In this document: positions 56,306-64,000 of the stretch, in pieces
Numbering within the stretch: position 1 is the first letter of the stretch
Layout of the letters: each line of letters begins with the position of its first letter
DNA from: Roseibacillus sp.
GTDB lineage: Bacteria; Verrucomicrobiota; Verrucomicrobiia; Verrucomicrobiales; Akkermansiaceae
Reading direction: 5' to 3'
Length of the DNA stretch: 64,000 nucleotides
Assembly (NCBI GenBank): GCA_002686085.1
Contig: NZAC01000012.1
Coordinates: forward strand, 32,115-96,114
The notes under the pieces: model-generated
Told to the model about the DNA's origin: nothing
Seen by the model: the letters and a program-made list of their open reading frames with translations, nothing else
Databases searched by the model: none
Translations under genes and position numbers: made by a program

Positions 56306-56357
56306 AGGCAGGGGCATCAGCAGTTTGTCAGTCTATTGGGTGTTCGATGTAAAGTAT

Positions 56358-56822
56358 TCAGGAAAAATCAACGGACGCGTAGAGATCATCCAGAAGCGCC
56401 TCCTCGGCTTGAAGCATTGCTCCGTGATCGCGAGGACTCACTATGTCGAAATTGGTGCCCCGCCCGAAAAGATGAACCGAGCCTCCAGGCTCCAAGCCAT
56501 GCTCCTCGACAAGCTTTCTAGGGATAAGAACTTTGCCCTGATCGTTGATCGTGACCTGGGTATTGCGGGAATAGAGCAGCCCTTTACGCTGACTCTTAAT
56601 TCCAGCAGAAAGATCCGAGCCATCGATAGATTCGATCATCGCTGAAAACGCCTCCCCGCTGAGCGCCTTAAGAACTGGCACTTCGAGAGTCCGCCACTGC
56701 AACAGGCGCAAAGGCAGGGCCTCCCCTTTCCCTGGACGCCACTCCGAAGGCACCGAGACACGACCCTTCGCATCGAGTTTGAAGTCGAATACTCCTTCGA
56801 AGCTATTAGCTGGCAATCCCAC
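56358..56822 (-). CDS. mraZ: Transcriptional regulator MraZ
   Basis: First gene of the dcw cluster; MraZ is a double AbrB-like protein that forms rings and represses its own operon in other bacteria. The first repeat is SFEGVFDFKLDAKGRVSVPSEW; the second has VTINDQGKVLIPRKLVEE, with the DxxxR arginine replaced by lysine. The start is uncertain. A GTG at 56870 gives 170 residues; GTG at 56822 or TTG at 56816 give ~152-154, closer to the family length, and I prefer 56822. Confidence 0.9.
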   Translation of the reverse strand: MGLPANSFEGVFDFKLDAKGRVSVPSEWRPGKGEALPLRLLQWRTLEVPVLKALSGEAFSAMIESIDGSDLSAGIKSQRKGLLYSRNTQVTINDQGKVLIPRKLVEEHGLEPGGSVHLFGRGTNFDIVSPRDHGAMLQAEEALLDDLYASVDFS

Positions 56823-57167
56823 CGTGAGGCCTGCAGGCTTTGCAGTGCACTTTGGTACACTCCAAGGCACAATTAAGTCAATCTAAAATAAATGGCGAAA
56901 TCCCTCCACGAGTGCATTTTTCAAGGGTTAAACGGGCCTTCCTCTGCATAAAAACTTATCCGACTCCCCGACTTTTTTAAAAAAAGCAGGCTGCACTACC
57001 TCTGTTCGCTCAAGAGCATCAAATTATTGGTCCTTTAGATCGGAAGCAGGCCCAGGGTGTACTGATCCTACTTCCTCAATTCATCCCACATATCACAGCG
57101 TGATGACTGATCCATCCAATAACGAGATCTCCGTCCTGCTCTCCTTTTTTGCCCCGGCAACTAGCCC
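56823..57167. other. Gene-free region ahead of the dcw cluster
   Basis: About 345 bp that should hold the dcw promoter, since mraZ runs leftward from it. A notable AT tract TTTTTTAAAAAAA lies at 56973-56985, and on the minus strand GTCGGGGAGTCGG repeats GTCGG with 8-base spacing. I looked for the TGGGN direct repeats recognised by MraZ in other bacteria and found no convincing set. No promoter could be assigned with confidence. Confidence 0.35.
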
Positions 57168-58016
57168 CTACTTCACCTTGAAAAGAAGGCGGGCATCCTG
57201 CTCTCCTGCTTTCTCTGGATCTGGATACCAGTTCACGTAGAAACCATGAATGATCTTCTTTCGCTGCAAGAATTCAATGATTCCAAATTCCGGGTTAGCG
57301 GTAGTGATCTGGAATTCGTGATCTCCATAGCGATCTGACTCCAACGCAAACGCTCTTACTCCCTTGGGAAATTCTTCGGTGAGCACAACGTCGTAATCTT
57401 CGAACTTAACCCGGGCTGTTCTTCGCGCACCAACCGCACGAACGGAGATCTCCGTATCCTCCAGTTTGGATTCCGTGTCTCGTTTTTCAAGGTCGGCATC
57501 GTCAATCTGCCTGAACAGGTCACCCACCAGGATCTTGACGCCGGCTCGCAACTCTCCCTTGCTTTCACCCTTGTCGATTACCTCTGTAGAGATCTCCATC
57601 CCATCCTTGGTAAAGACCTTAGTAATCCTGACCTTAACCCCTCCAGTATAGGTAGCGGTGAAGCCAATGGGTTTACGTAGTGGCGGCTCTGCAGTCTCTT
57701 TCCCAAAATCTTCAAAACCATCCTGAGACATTTTTCGAGATATCCACCTCATTTCTCCTCCCTTACCCTTAACCTTTTCCTCTAGTACGTAATAAATTTT
57801 CAGAGTGCAGCCGCCTACCGAGAGTCGCTTCCGATTCTTTATGAAAAAGAGCTCCGCATCTCCATCTCCTCCAATGACGAATTCAAAATCCCGGGAGTCT
57901 GCGAAAGCCAACCAACAGCCAAGATAAGGCTTGTCCAAGGTAGCTGGCAGCTCATCGGCACGAGCAAGGCCGAAGGCTCCGAAGGCAATGATGATGAAGC
58001 TTGCGAGGCGATTCAT
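57168..58016 (-). CDS. Exported protein of unknown function
   Basis: A 282-residue secreted protein; the ATG at 58016 gives a signal peptide (LASFIIIAFGAFGLARA), and the frame continues upstream without a signal. The mature part is beta-rich and charged, with a conserved-looking CWLAFADSRDFEFVIGGDG start and a C-terminal EFLQRKKIIHGFYVNWYPDP. I do not recognise the family. It is divergent from the small TPR-like gene at 58082 with only 65 bp between starts, so they may share a control region. Confidence 0.75.
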   Translation of the reverse strand: MNRLASFIIIAFGAFGLARADELPATLDKPYLGCWLAFADSRDFEFVIGGDGDAELFFIKNRKRLSVGGCTLKIYYVLEEKVKGKGGEMRWISRKMSQDGFEDFGKETAEPPLRKPIGFTATYTGGVKVRITKVFTKDGMEISTEVIDKGESKGELRAGVKILVGDLFRQIDDADLEKRDTESKLEDTEISVRAVGARRTARVKFEDYDVVLTEEFPKGVRAFALESDRYGDHEFQITTANPEFGIIEFLQRKKIIHGFYVNWYPDPEKAGEQDARLLFKVK

Positions 58017-58081
58017 GGGGGGACGGTTATCAGCAGCCGAGGCTTTCCACCAGCGCAATTCTGGTCTTTGCTCAACGAGCA

Positions 58082-58381
58082 ATGACCACCGAGGAACTAG
58101 CGCAATCAGCTACCAACGACGAGACGCCACCCTCAAACATCTCACGCGAGGTCCACTCGCTGTGGCTGGCCAAATCTGGAAGATGGCATGAATCACATGA
58201 CCTTTGTTCCTCCATCCCTGATCCTGATGGAGCGTGGATACACGCTTATCTTCACCGGGAAGAAGGCGATCTTCAAAATGCGCGCTATTGGTATCACCGC
58301 GCTAGGAAAAATGAACCGGACTCAACCCTCAGCCTCGAAGAGGAATGGAAAACTATTGCATCTCATTTCCTTTCCCAATGA
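58082..58381 (+). CDS. Small TPR-like protein
   Basis: A 99-residue protein; the ATG at 58082 (MTTEELAQSATNDE) is preferred over an upstream one. Residues ~30-85 hold one and a half TPR-like helical hairpins (LWLAKSGRWHESHDLCSSIPDPDGAWIHAYLHREEGDLQNARYWYHRAR split over two helices pairs). Small proteins of this kind are seen in several phyla without known function. It is 21 bp upstream of rsmB and probably co-transcribed with it. Confidence 0.7.
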   Translation: MTTEELAQSATNDETPPSNISREVHSLWLAKSGRWHESHDLCSSIPDPDGAWIHAYLHREEGDLQNARYWYHRARKNEPDSTLSLEEEWKTIASHFLSQ

Positions 58382-58402
58382 TCACCAACGCCGCAACCTG
58401 AG

Positions 58403-59650
58403 ATGACAGAAAAGAATGTTCGTCGTGCCGCTGTCTCCGCCCTTCGGGCATGGTCTAAAGGGCACCTATACGCAGATTCTCTCGTTGAGCGTCAGGCAAG
58501 ACGCAACCATCTCTCTACCCCTGATCGAGCGCTACTGAATAGTATTCTCTTAGCCGTTCTAAGAAATAGAAGCCTGCTCGATCATTGGATCGGCATGCTG
58601 CGCAAAGGCAAGCTGGACCACGAAACACGAGACATTCTGCGGGTGGGAATATGCCAGCTTCTCCTTCTCGGAATTCCCGATCATGCCGCAGTCAATGAAA
58701 CAGTAAATTGCGCCCGCAAACCTGTTCGGGGCCTGATCAATGCTGTCCTCCGACGTGCGGTGGCGGCACGCAAGACACTCTTTTCAGAGAGCGAAAGCCT
58801 CCGAGCTTCAATAAGGTTCTCGCATCCCGAATGGCTCTGCAATCGGTGGACGCAACAGTTTGGCCGTGCTGAGATGGAGTCCCTGCTCGCGTGGAATAAT
58901 GAACCTGCCCCGGTCATTATCCGCCTCAACACTCTCGCATCTCATCCCCTTGACCCAGCCAAGGAAGCTCAGCTCATCTCCCTTGGGCTGGAAGGTTATT
59001 ATCAACTAGCAGGCCCTCTCCCCCGTGAATGGGCCGAGAGCGGTCAGGTCTACATCCAGGATCCTTCCACCCGGAATGCAGTTGAACTTCTTGATCCTCA
59101 ACCCGGGGAAACGGTTCTAGATGCCTGTGCAGCACCCGGGGGTAAATCTTCACTTGTAGCTGCAGCCATGAATAACGAAGGGGAGCTTCTCTGCACCGAT
59201 TCTAGTGAGAAACGGATTCCGCGACTTATCGAAAACCTCGCCAGGCAACAAATAACCAATACTACAACCGAGCAGTTTGACTGGACCGAGCCTGCCCCTC
59301 AGGTGTGGAAGTCCAAATTTGATCGGATTCTTCTCGACGTGCCATGCTCTAACTCCGGCGTCATGCGGCGCAGAGTCGACGCGCGGTGGCGACTTAAGCC
59401 TGAGCAACTTCAAGGTCTGCCCGCTATACAACGGCTTATCCTGGAAAACGCTCTTCCGTGCCTGAAGCCAGGAGGTCGCCTTGTATACTCTACCTGTTCC
59501 CTTGAGCCTGAAGAAAACGAGGACCTTATCCTGAGCTTCCTCAAGGATTTTCCAGAGGCGTCCTTGCTCGAATCAAAGCAATCTATTCCCTTTAGAGACG
59601 GATTTGACGGGTCTTACGCCGCTCTCCTGTCTCTGGAGGGAAGTGCCTGA
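58403..59650 (+). CDS. rsmB: 16S rRNA (cytosine(967)-C5)-methyltransferase
   Basis: Methyltransferase of 415 residues. An N-terminal NusB-like helical domain (residues ~1-140, with LLLGIPDHAAVNETVNCAR) precedes the SAM-binding SUN/NOP2 domain: DACAAPGGKSSLVAAAM, the catalytic cysteine motif DVPCSNSGVMRRR and YSTCSLEPEENE. The C-terminal FRDGFDGSYAALL is slightly shorter than usual but complete. Confidence 0.94.
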   Translation: MTEKNVRRAAVSALRAWSKGHLYADSLVERQARRNHLSTPDRALLNSILLAVLRNRSLLDHWIGMLRKGKLDHETRDILRVGICQLLLLGIPDHAAVNETVNCARKPVRGLINAVLRRAVAARKTLFSESESLRASIRFSHPEWLCNRWTQQFGRAEMESLLAWNNEPAPVIIRLNTLASHPLDPAKEAQLISLGLEGYYQLAGPLPREWAESGQVYIQDPSTRNAVELLDPQPGETVLDACAAPGGKSSLVAAAMNNEGELLCTDSSEKRIPRLIENLARQQITNTTTEQFDWTEPAPQVWKSKFDRILLDVPCSNSGVMRRRVDARWRLKPEQLQGLPAIQRLILENALPCLKPGGRLVYSTCSLEPEENEDLILSFLKDFPEASLLESKQSIPFRDGFDGSYAALLSLEGSA

Positions 59651-59718
59651 TCCCCATTTGGGAATTCCTAGCCCGAATTTCGACTCCCAATTCTCATTCG
59701 CCCTACTAGGATCCCTTC

Positions 59719-59859
59719 GTGCGCAACATTCTCAGTTTGCTCCTGGCTCTGGCCATTCTGCTATCCACTCTTCTGTTTGGCTGTTTCTATATGAACATCA
59801 GCAAAGGAGCGAAGTTTGAGACACAGAAAAGCGAAGAACGTTCCTCAGCAATAGAGTAG
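59719..59859 (+). CDS. Tiny lipoprotein (46 residues)
   Basis: A 46-codon frame from a GTG with AGGA eight bases upstream, and an in-frame TAG just before it. The product begins with a hydrophobic signal (ILSLLLALAILLSTLLFGC) whose LFGC is a good lipobox with cysteine at position 22. The short mature part, FYMNISKGAKFETQ then a charged tail, has no recognised domain. The signal, site and stop context make it plausible, but no homologue could be checked. Confidence 0.5.
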   Translation: MRNILSLLLALAILLSTLLFGCFYMNISKGAKFETQKSEERSSAIE

Positions 59860-59922
59860 CACCAGCAGACTGGGTTCTTCTTTGAATGCCCATCGGCCCC
59901 AATCGAGCCAGCAGAGATGCCA

Positions 59923-59954
59923 CAATAAAAACGCTCCGAGGAAACCCCGGAGCG
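59923..59954 (-). terminator. Intrinsic terminator of pnp
   Basis: On the minus strand, CGCTCCG-N9-CGGAGCG (7-bp perfect stem) followed by TTTTTATTG, 28 bases after the pnp stop codon. Confidence 0.88.
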
Positions 59955-59981
59955 CTTGCTTGAAGATCTTCAGAAACCTGA

Positions 59982-62288
59982 TCAGTCATCCGTAAGGGAA
60001 AACGACTCCTCTTTTTCTGGAGGAGGAACGTCATCCTTCGGCTTATCTCGATCACGGCCTCGTCCACCACGATCTCTACCACGGTCGCGGCCTCCCCCGC
60101 CACCACGGCGGCCTCCACCGCCACCACGACGACCTCCACCGCCCCGCTGTCCATCATCCTCATCCCTGTCATCGGTCTCACCACGAGCCTCTCTGATAGC
60201 GGCGCGCATGCTCATCTTGACTCGACCCTTCTCATCGACTCCGATGCACTTAGCGGTAACTTCATCTCCAGTCTTTACGACATCCTCGGTCTGCTCAACA
60301 CGACCTTCAGCCAACTCCGAGATATGGATTAATCCATCCTTGCCGGGAAGCACTTCCATAAAGGCACCAAAGGCCATCGTATTGACAATTTTACCGGTAT
60401 ACGTTGCGCCTACCTCAACCTCGGCAAACATATCCTCGATCATCTTCTTGGCACATTCGAGAGATTCAGCCTTTGAGGCATAAATGTGAACGGTGCCATC
60501 GTCCTCAATATTAATTTCGGCGCCAGACTCTGCCTGAATACCCTTGATGTGCTTGCCGCCAGGACCAATAAGCTCCCCGATGCGCTCCGGATCAATTTTA
60601 ACGGACTCAATTCGAGGGGCATGCTCGCTAAGCTGTCCAACTTCGGGAATCGCCGCTGTCATGGCCTCTTGCACCTTAGTGCGTCCTTCCTTAGCCATGT
60701 GGACAGCATCCTCGAAAATATCAAGGGAGATACCACGCAGCTTCAAGTCTAGCTGGAAACCGGTGATTCCTTCACTAGTTCCACACAGCTTCCAATCCAT
60801 GTCACCATAGAAATCCTCACTGCCAATAATATCCATAAGCAGCTTGTGATCCTTAAGGTTGCCCTCGTCGTCAAAATCCGTGACAAGCCCAACGGAGATC
60901 CCGCTTACAGGACGCTTCAGCGGTACACCTGCCTGAAGAAGGGACATAGTTCCCGAACACACCGTAGCCATGGAAGATGACCCATTGGATTCGAGGACTT
61001 CGGAGGTCACCCTGATCGCATATGGAAATTCTTCAACGTCAGGTATGACCGCCTGAATTGAGCGCTCTGCGAGAGCTCCATGACCAATTTCCCGTCTGTT
61101 CAGACCTCCAAATCGACCCGACTCTCCAACCGAAAATGGGGGGAACGAGTAATGGAGAATGAACTGCTTGCTGTCCTCGCCACCAGCGTAGTTGTCGAAA
61201 TACTGCTTTTCGTCGGCTGGAGCCAGCGTTGTGGTGGCAAGAGCCTGTGTTTCACCACGGGCGAACAATGCTGAACCATGGACTCGCGGCAGGATACCCG
61301 CCTCGGCAGTGAGCGCACGAAGCTCGCCTACCTTCCGACCATCAGCCCGGACTCCTTTTTCAAGGATACTAATACGGAATGCCTTTTTCTGAATATGCTC
61401 GAAAGCCTGCTCTATGGCGAAATCTGAGATTTCCGGATCTGCTTCTTTCAGGGCTTCTTCGACCTCGTCCCGCAGAGCGCCAACGGCCTTAGCCCGCTCA
61501 ACCTTACTGGGCTTGTAAATCGCATCCTCAATTCGGTCACCGGCCACACGATAGCCGATTTCCAGATGCTCTTCCTTGGCAACAGTCACGGTATATTCCC
61601 GCTTTTCCTTGCCGCACTGTGCGACGAGTTCCTCCTGCGCCTCGACCAGAGTGGTGACATGACCCTGTGCGAATCGCAGCGCAGCTATAAAATCTGCCTC
61701 TGGAATCTCATCTGCAGCACCTTCAATCATCACTACGTCCGTCTTATTTCCTACGTAGACCAGATCTAGATCGCTCTCAGCCCTTTCCTCAAAGGTCGGA
61801 TTAACAACCAGTTCACCATCAACACGCCCAACACGAACCGCTCCGATTGGTCCCGCAAATGGGATATCAGAGATCGCGAGAGCAGCTGAGGCTCCGTTCA
61901 TAGCCACAATATCAGCATCATTGACGCCATCCGCTGCGAAAAGAAGAGCAACGATCTGCGTGTCATAGAGGTAGCCTTTGGGGAAAAGCGGACGCAGAGG
62001 ACGATCCGTCATTCTGCAGGTTAGAATTTCCTTTTCCGTAGGACGCCCCTCTCGCTTAAAGTATCCGCCCGGGAAAACACCGGCCGCTGCAGCTCTTTCC
62101 TTATACTCAACTGACATGGGAAACCATGTCTGACCCGCCCTGACTTTCGTCTGCGATACCGCAGTCACAAGAACTACCGTGTCACCGCAGCGGACAGTCA
62201 CTGCCCCATCTGCAAGTTTTGCTAATTTCCCCGTCTCAATGACAATGGGGTTCTGGCCAACATTAGCCGTTACTGTATTTGTACTCAT
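59982..62288 (-). CDS. pnp: Polyribonucleotide nucleotidyltransferase (PNPase)
   Basis: Phosphorolytic 3'-5' exoribonuclease of 768 residues and degradosome component. Two RNase PH domains (MSVEYKERAAAAGVFPGGYF near residue 58; SSMATVCSGTMSLLQAG near 430), a KH domain (IGELIGPGGKHIKGIQ) and an S1 domain (YTGKIVNTMAFGAFMEVLPG) are in the normal order. After the S1 domain comes a tail of ~60 residues made of GGRRGG/GRDRG repeats and an acidic end, which is not universal and may add RNA binding. Confidence 0.97.
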   Translation of the reverse strand: MSTNTVTANVGQNPIVIETGKLAKLADGAVTVRCGDTVVLVTAVSQTKVRAGQTWFPMSVEYKERAAAAGVFPGGYFKREGRPTEKEILTCRMTDRPLRPLFPKGYLYDTQIVALLFAADGVNDADIVAMNGASAALAISDIPFAGPIGAVRVGRVDGELVVNPTFEERAESDLDLVYVGNKTDVVMIEGAADEIPEADFIAALRFAQGHVTTLVEAQEELVAQCGKEKREYTVTVAKEEHLEIGYRVAGDRIEDAIYKPSKVERAKAVGALRDEVEEALKEADPEISDFAIEQAFEHIQKKAFRISILEKGVRADGRKVGELRALTAEAGILPRVHGSALFARGETQALATTTLAPADEKQYFDNYAGGEDSKQFILHYSFPPFSVGESGRFGGLNRREIGHGALAERSIQAVIPDVEEFPYAIRVTSEVLESNGSSSMATVCSGTMSLLQAGVPLKRPVSGISVGLVTDFDDEGNLKDHKLLMDIIGSEDFYGDMDWKLCGTSEGITGFQLDLKLRGISLDIFEDAVHMAKEGRTKVQEAMTAAIPEVGQLSEHAPRIESVKIDPERIGELIGPGGKHIKGIQAESGAEINIEDDGTVHIYASKAESLECAKKMIEDMFAEVEVGATYTGKIVNTMAFGAFMEVLPGKDGLIHISELAEGRVEQTEDVVKTGDEVTAKCIGVDEKGRVKMSMRAAIREARGETDDRDEDDGQRGGGGRRGGGGGRRGGGGGRDRGRDRGGRGRDRDKPKDDVPPPEKEESFSLTDD

Positions 62289-62359
62289 CTATCTGTTACT
62301 TTGTTACATCGTGCCGCCTCCCCCCTTTGAGGAGAGCAGCTTCTGGTTATTGAAGCCAT

Positions 62360-62387
62360 TGCTCCCCTAAAAAAATCCAAGGGAGCA
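62360..62387 (-). ncRNA. Hairpin between rpsO and pnp
   Basis: TGCTCCC (62360-62366) and GGGAGCA (62381-62387) form a perfect 7-bp stem with a 14-base loop. On the mRNA it lies in the pnp leader, ahead of the pnp start. It is not followed by T residues, so it is not an ordinary terminator. In E. coli the rpsO-pnp leader is cut by RNase III and used for PNPase autocontrol; this could be an equivalent element. Confidence 0.45.
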
Positions 62388-62457
62388 TCCGGCTGGGTGT
62401 GAGAGAGAACCGGAAAGCAAGAACGCCCAAATTTGACAGTTTGGACGAGTGGTTAGA

Positions 62458-62715
62458 TCAGCGACGGAGACCAAGACCGGCCACGATCTTCTGGTAGCGC
62501 TCTTCGTTATCCTTTTCCAGGAAATCGAGGAGTTTACGCCGCTGCGCCACAAGGGTCAACAGGCCACGTCGCGAGGAAAAGTCCTTGCGATGGGAGCTCA
62601 GATGATCGGTTAGATGTTTAATGCGCTGACTCAAGAGCGCTATCTGATAGTCCGCACTCCCCGTATCTTTTTCATGGAGGCGGTATTGGTTCGGGTCAAT
62701 TGTCGATTCACTCAT
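62458..62715 (-). CDS. rpsO: 30S ribosomal protein S15
   Basis: Small-subunit protein of 85 residues (88-89 is usual). Typical stretches: [48 protein letters not shown] and [14 protein letters not shown], which binds the 16S central domain. Upstream of pnp, as in many bacteria. Confidence 0.97.
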   Translation of the reverse strand: MSESTIDPNQYRLHEKDTGSADYQIALLSQRIKHLTDHLSSHRKDFSSRRGLLTLVAQRRKLLDFLEKDNEERYQKIVAGLGLRR

Positions 62716-62989
62716 TGCTTTCGCACGCTTCAGACTAGTTAAACACCGGCCTGCCCTTTTCGCGGGGAGGCGAAAGAAGAGCAGGTTTTACGGGGATTGC
62801 AACACTTATGCACAAGATTGAGGCAATCCACTTCGCCCTTTTTGGTTGCTGGAGCATGTTAGCCTCCCATGCTCGAGCCGCCTAATCTCTTGCGACACCA
62901 GAGACCGGGCCTCTGCCGCTGGAGGAACTCCCTTCTGCTGAAGCTAAAGCAGCTCTCTTGTCACATGGGAGCCATCGAGGACCGCCGCT

Positions 62990-63535
62990 TCATTCACCGG
63001 CCTCCACAACTTCCGCCTTGAGAACTCCGACGTAGGGCAAATTGCGATAGAGACCTTTATAATCAAGGCCATACCCTATCACGAATTCGTCACCAACGTG
63101 GAATCCCACATAATCAGCTTCCACCTTGGCAGCCCGCTCCTTGTCCTTACTCAACAAGACGCAGGATTTCACGATTTCAGCTCCCTGCTCACGGAGTTTC
63201 TCTCCGACCGCATCGAGCGTGCGTCCAGTATCCAGAATATCATCGATCAAGAGGACAGCACGCCCCTCCACTCGAGGCAACTTTGAATCGAGGAAGTTGA
63301 CCTGACCCGAACTTTGTGTCGCCCCATGGTAACTCGCTACATTGATGCATTCAATCTCCAGTGGAATTGGCATTCTGCGAAGGAGATCCGCAGTAAATAC
63401 GAGAGCACCCTTCAGAATCACTATCACGACGAATTGGCGTCCACTGAACTCTTCGAGAATTCGATCTGCAAGGATGTTGAGGCGCTTCTCAATGACCTCC
63501 TCATCAATGAGCACTTTCGCGACGTCTTCGTGCAT
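62990..63535 (-). CDS. hpt: Hypoxanthine phosphoribosyltransferase
   Basis: Purine salvage enzyme of 181 residues joining hypoxanthine or guanine to PRPP. The ATG at 63535 (MHEDVAKVLIDEEVI) gives the family length; a longer frame to 63631 adds unrelated residues. ILKGALVFTADLLRR, the PRPP motif VLLIDDILDTGRTLD and DYVGFHVGDEFVIGYGLDY are diagnostic. Confidence 0.93.
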   Translation of the reverse strand: MHEDVAKVLIDEEVIEKRLNILADRILEEFSGRQFVVIVILKGALVFTADLLRRMPIPLEIECINVASYHGATQSSGQVNFLDSKLPRVEGRAVLLIDDILDTGRTLDAVGEKLREQGAEIVKSCVLLSKDKERAAKVEADYVGFHVGDEFVIGYGLDYKGLYRNLPYVGVLKAEVVEAGE

Positions 63536-63715
63536 AGGGGCATCCAAACATCTCCGTTCCTTGTGCGAAAACCCTAAGTGATCAAATACGGCGAGCTCCG
63601 GTCCACCTGCTTCTATCCTACCTGCTAACATTCCCCATAAAGCTCAACTCTCTATCGAAGGATGTCGGAAATAATACTCGTAAAGAAACTGATATCACCG
63701 AACGTTAGGGAAATT

Positions 63716-64000
63716 ATGAAACTTGCCCTTGCCGTCATTTCAGCTGCCTTATGTCTCTGTCTTTTCCTGACATCCTGCGGTGAAAAAGACCCGGCTTCCT
63801 CAGCGGAGACTGGCTCTACTCAACCCTCATCCGAGGATACTCCAGAGCCAGCGCCTGAGCCGGAGAAAACTCCAGAACCAACACCTGAGCCGGAGGAAAC
63901 TCCAGAGCCAACACCTGAGCCGGAGGAAACTCCAGAACCAACACCTGAGCCGGAGGAAACTCCAGAACCAACACCTGAGCCGGAGGAAACTCCAGAGCCA
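63716..64000 (+). CDS. Repeat-rich lipoprotein (3' end cut by window edge)
   Basis: Ninety-five codons to the right edge. Signal [21 protein letters not shown] with LTSC lipobox, then a Ser/Glu linker and tandem [10 protein letters not shown] units. It resembles the MORN lipoprotein at 23535-24380 in signal and proline/glutamate spacer, so a C-terminal domain probably follows beyond the window. Start ATG at 63716 with AGGGA nearby. Confidence 0.8.
   Translation, partial: MKLALAVISAALCLCLFLTSCGEKDPASSAETGSTQPSSEDTPEPAPEPEKTPEPTPEPEETPEPTPEPEETPEPTPEPEETPEPTPEPEETPEP
63841..64000. repeat. 30-bp tandem repeat encoding [10 protein letters not shown] units
   Basis: Units start at 63841, 63871, 63901, 63931, 63961 and 63991 (cut by the edge). 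Copies two to five are nearly identical, differing mainly at GAA/GAG; the first has GCGCCT and AAA variants. Likely copy-number variable. Confidence 0.93.

Noticed and set aside
56195..56317. Longer RsmH N-terminus
   Set aside because: A perfect AGGAGGTGA precedes the ATG at 56194, and the upstream residues are Pro-rich and not family-like; the DNA is explained by RNA structure.
56871..57167. MraZ boxes (TGGGN repeats) before mraZ
   Set aside because: Only isolated matches, not the regularly spaced set expected.

Overview
This 64 kb window looks like chromosomal DNA from a free-living, probably marine, Gram-negative-type bacterium of the PVC group, most likely Verrucomicrobiota. That assignment is inference. 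It rests on the very large secreted FG-GAP/UnbV proteins, a LamG plus thrombospondin-type-3 protein, proline/glutamate-repeat lipoproteins, a MurC-MurB fusion, a divergent FtsZ and a eukaryotic-type (type II) glutamine synthetase. No phage, transposase, CRISPR or plasmid functions were seen.

Layout. 1-8.4 kb: Rex redox repressor (cut by the left edge), a mini-kinase/PP2C fusion, glutamine synthetase II, a degenerate PAP2 membrane protein, LysA, an enolase-superfamily enzyme and an EamA transporter. 8.4-12.6 kb: a three-gene iron-type ABC importer on the minus strand. 12.8-24.4 kb: an accessory block of surface proteins, namely a LamG/TSP3 protein, two giant FG-GAP/UnbV proteins and a MORN lipoprotein with an 18-bp repeat tract. 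24.7-29.8 kb: cytochrome P450, a tRNA-Leu, a PQQ-type propeller protein, a zinc alcohol dehydrogenase and an SDR. 30-33.8 kb: methionine synthase split over two overlapping genes. 33.8-37 kb: TypA and a carboxynorspermidine/saccharopine dehydrogenase-like protein.

37-56.9 kb: a complete division and cell-wall (dcw) cluster on the minus strand, read as mraZ-rsmH-ftsL-ftsI-murE-murF-mraY-murD-(LysM protein)-ftsW-murG-murCB-ddl-ftsQ-ftsA-ftsZ. Many junctions overlap by 1-4 bases, as expected for one translationally coupled operon. 57-63.6 kb: a secreted unknown, a small TPR-like protein, RsmB, a tiny lipoprotein, and the rpsO-pnp pair, then hpt. The right edge cuts another repeat-rich lipoprotein.

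The two most interesting signals are not genes in the ordinary sense. (1) The minus-strand FG-GAP/UnbV/thioredoxin/TPR protein at 19515-23405 is interrupted by a single in-frame TGA. Seventeen bases after it lies the apical loop of a hairpin that fits the bacterial SECIS model, so this may be a new kind of selenoprotein. (2) Between mraZ and rsmH lies a 13-bp perfect stem enclosing smaller hairpins, followed by a second hairpin that covers the strong rsmH ribosome binding site. This looks like a structured regulatory leader. A tRNA-Leu with an AAG anticodon (A at the wobble position), a kinase-phosphatase fusion and a probable operator upstream of metH are further points of interest.
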